The position numbers and the translations under genes are program-made. Positions 22,576-22,727 of a DNA stretch of 22,727 nt are shown piece after piece. The DNA comes from CAZGOM01 sp964527265 (GTDB lineage Bacteria; Planctomycetota; Phycisphaerae; Phycisphaerales; Phycisphaeraceae): contig CAZGOM010000086.1 of the NCBI GenBank assembly GCA_964527265.1, positions 1 to 22,727 on the forward strand, written 5' to 3'. The stretch's first letter is position 1, and each line of letters opens with the position of its first letter. The notes beneath the pieces were generated by a model. That model saw only the letters and a program-made list of their open reading frames with translations. It was not told where the DNA came from and did not search any database.

Positions 22576-22727
22576 TCACCCCCCAAGTAGCCCCTTCATC
22601 ATCTCCTTCACCCGCCCGCTGTGCATCTCGCTCTTGCCAAACCCCTCCATCGCCCCCACCTCTCTTGCCGCTTTCTGCGCATCCGCATAATTCGAAATCA
22701 AGATCAACCCCGCCCCCGTCTTCTTCT
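22576..22727 (-). CDS. 3' end of a gene, possibly a response-regulator receiver-like protein (partial)
   Basis: The last 49 codons of a minus-strand gene enter from the window edge and stop at TGA (22578-22576). The sequence GLILISNYADAQKAAREVGAMEGFGKSEM has a hydrophobic strand ending in Ser, a helix with a GA turn, and then a Lys 20 residues after the Ser. That is roughly the beta4 Thr/Ser to beta5 Lys spacing of CheY-like receivers. The identification is weak because the phosphorylation-site half is outside the window. The helix SGRVKEMMKGLL ends the protein. It lies 115 bases upstream of the lyase-like gene in the same direction; the gap holds only C/T-rich spacer and the lyase ribosome-binding site. 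Confidence 0.55.
   Translation of the reverse strand, partial: KKTGAGLILISNYADAQKAAREVGAMEGFGKSEMHSGRVKEMMKGLLGG

Noticed and set aside
1..22727. CRISPR array, tRNA or rRNA genes
   Set aside because: No regularly spaced short repeats with unique spacers, and no tRNA cloverleaf or rRNA signature was seen on either strand by eye.

Overview
The window looks like a chromosomal segment of a Planctomycetota bacterium, most likely of the Phycisphaerae type. The evidence is a basic N-terminus ending in a LEPR-xLL-like motif (ENLEQRQLMTA) on a giant surface-type protein, many PKD and cadherin-like repeats, and a RIFT-barrel / alpha-toroid polysaccharide-lyase-like protein. The taxonomic call is inference; no rRNA or other marker gene is present.

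Layout. Bases 1-509 hold no intact gene. They contain a decayed integrase-core transposase fragment (minus strand), a perfect 13-bp inverted repeat, several overlapping short complementary segments, and a strong hairpin followed by a U-tract that looks like a plus-strand terminator. Bases 510-4697 (minus) encode a 1395-residue NACHT/STAND-type NTPase. It has an alpha-solenoid middle and a C-terminal PD-(D/E)XK nuclease domain, and is a plausible single-gene defence protein. Bases 4698-5434 form a divergent intergenic region with an almost G-free tract, imperfect direct repeats, hairpins and a candidate promoter.

Bases 5435-19732 (plus) encode a single giant Rhs/YD-repeat protein of about 4765 residues. 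In order it carries a LEPR-xLL-like tag, a choice-of-anchor-A-like domain, PKD repeats with an exact 91-residue period in places, cadherin-like/putative-Ig repeats (one apparently interrupted by a beta-propeller-like insertion), an Rhs shell, the Rhs core with a DPSG motif, and a C-terminal tip with a hydrophobic segment and a GHSLGG lipase-type alpha/beta-hydrolase domain. The tip is much more AT-rich than the N-terminal repeats, and no immunity-like gene follows it. Bases 19733-20135 are intergenic and rich in inverted repeats.

Bases 20136-22460 (minus) encode a 774-residue protein resembling exo-rhamnogalacturonan lyases (PL26-like). Upstream of it on the same strand is the last 49 codons of another gene, possibly the end of a response-regulator receiver domain.

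Working together: the NTPase-nuclease and the Rhs-lipase are both conflict-type genes, transcribed divergently and next to a transposase remnant, so the left 20 kb reads as an accessory region. The lyase and its upstream partner are convergent to the Rhs gene and look like ordinary metabolic content. No direct functional link between the two halves is visible.
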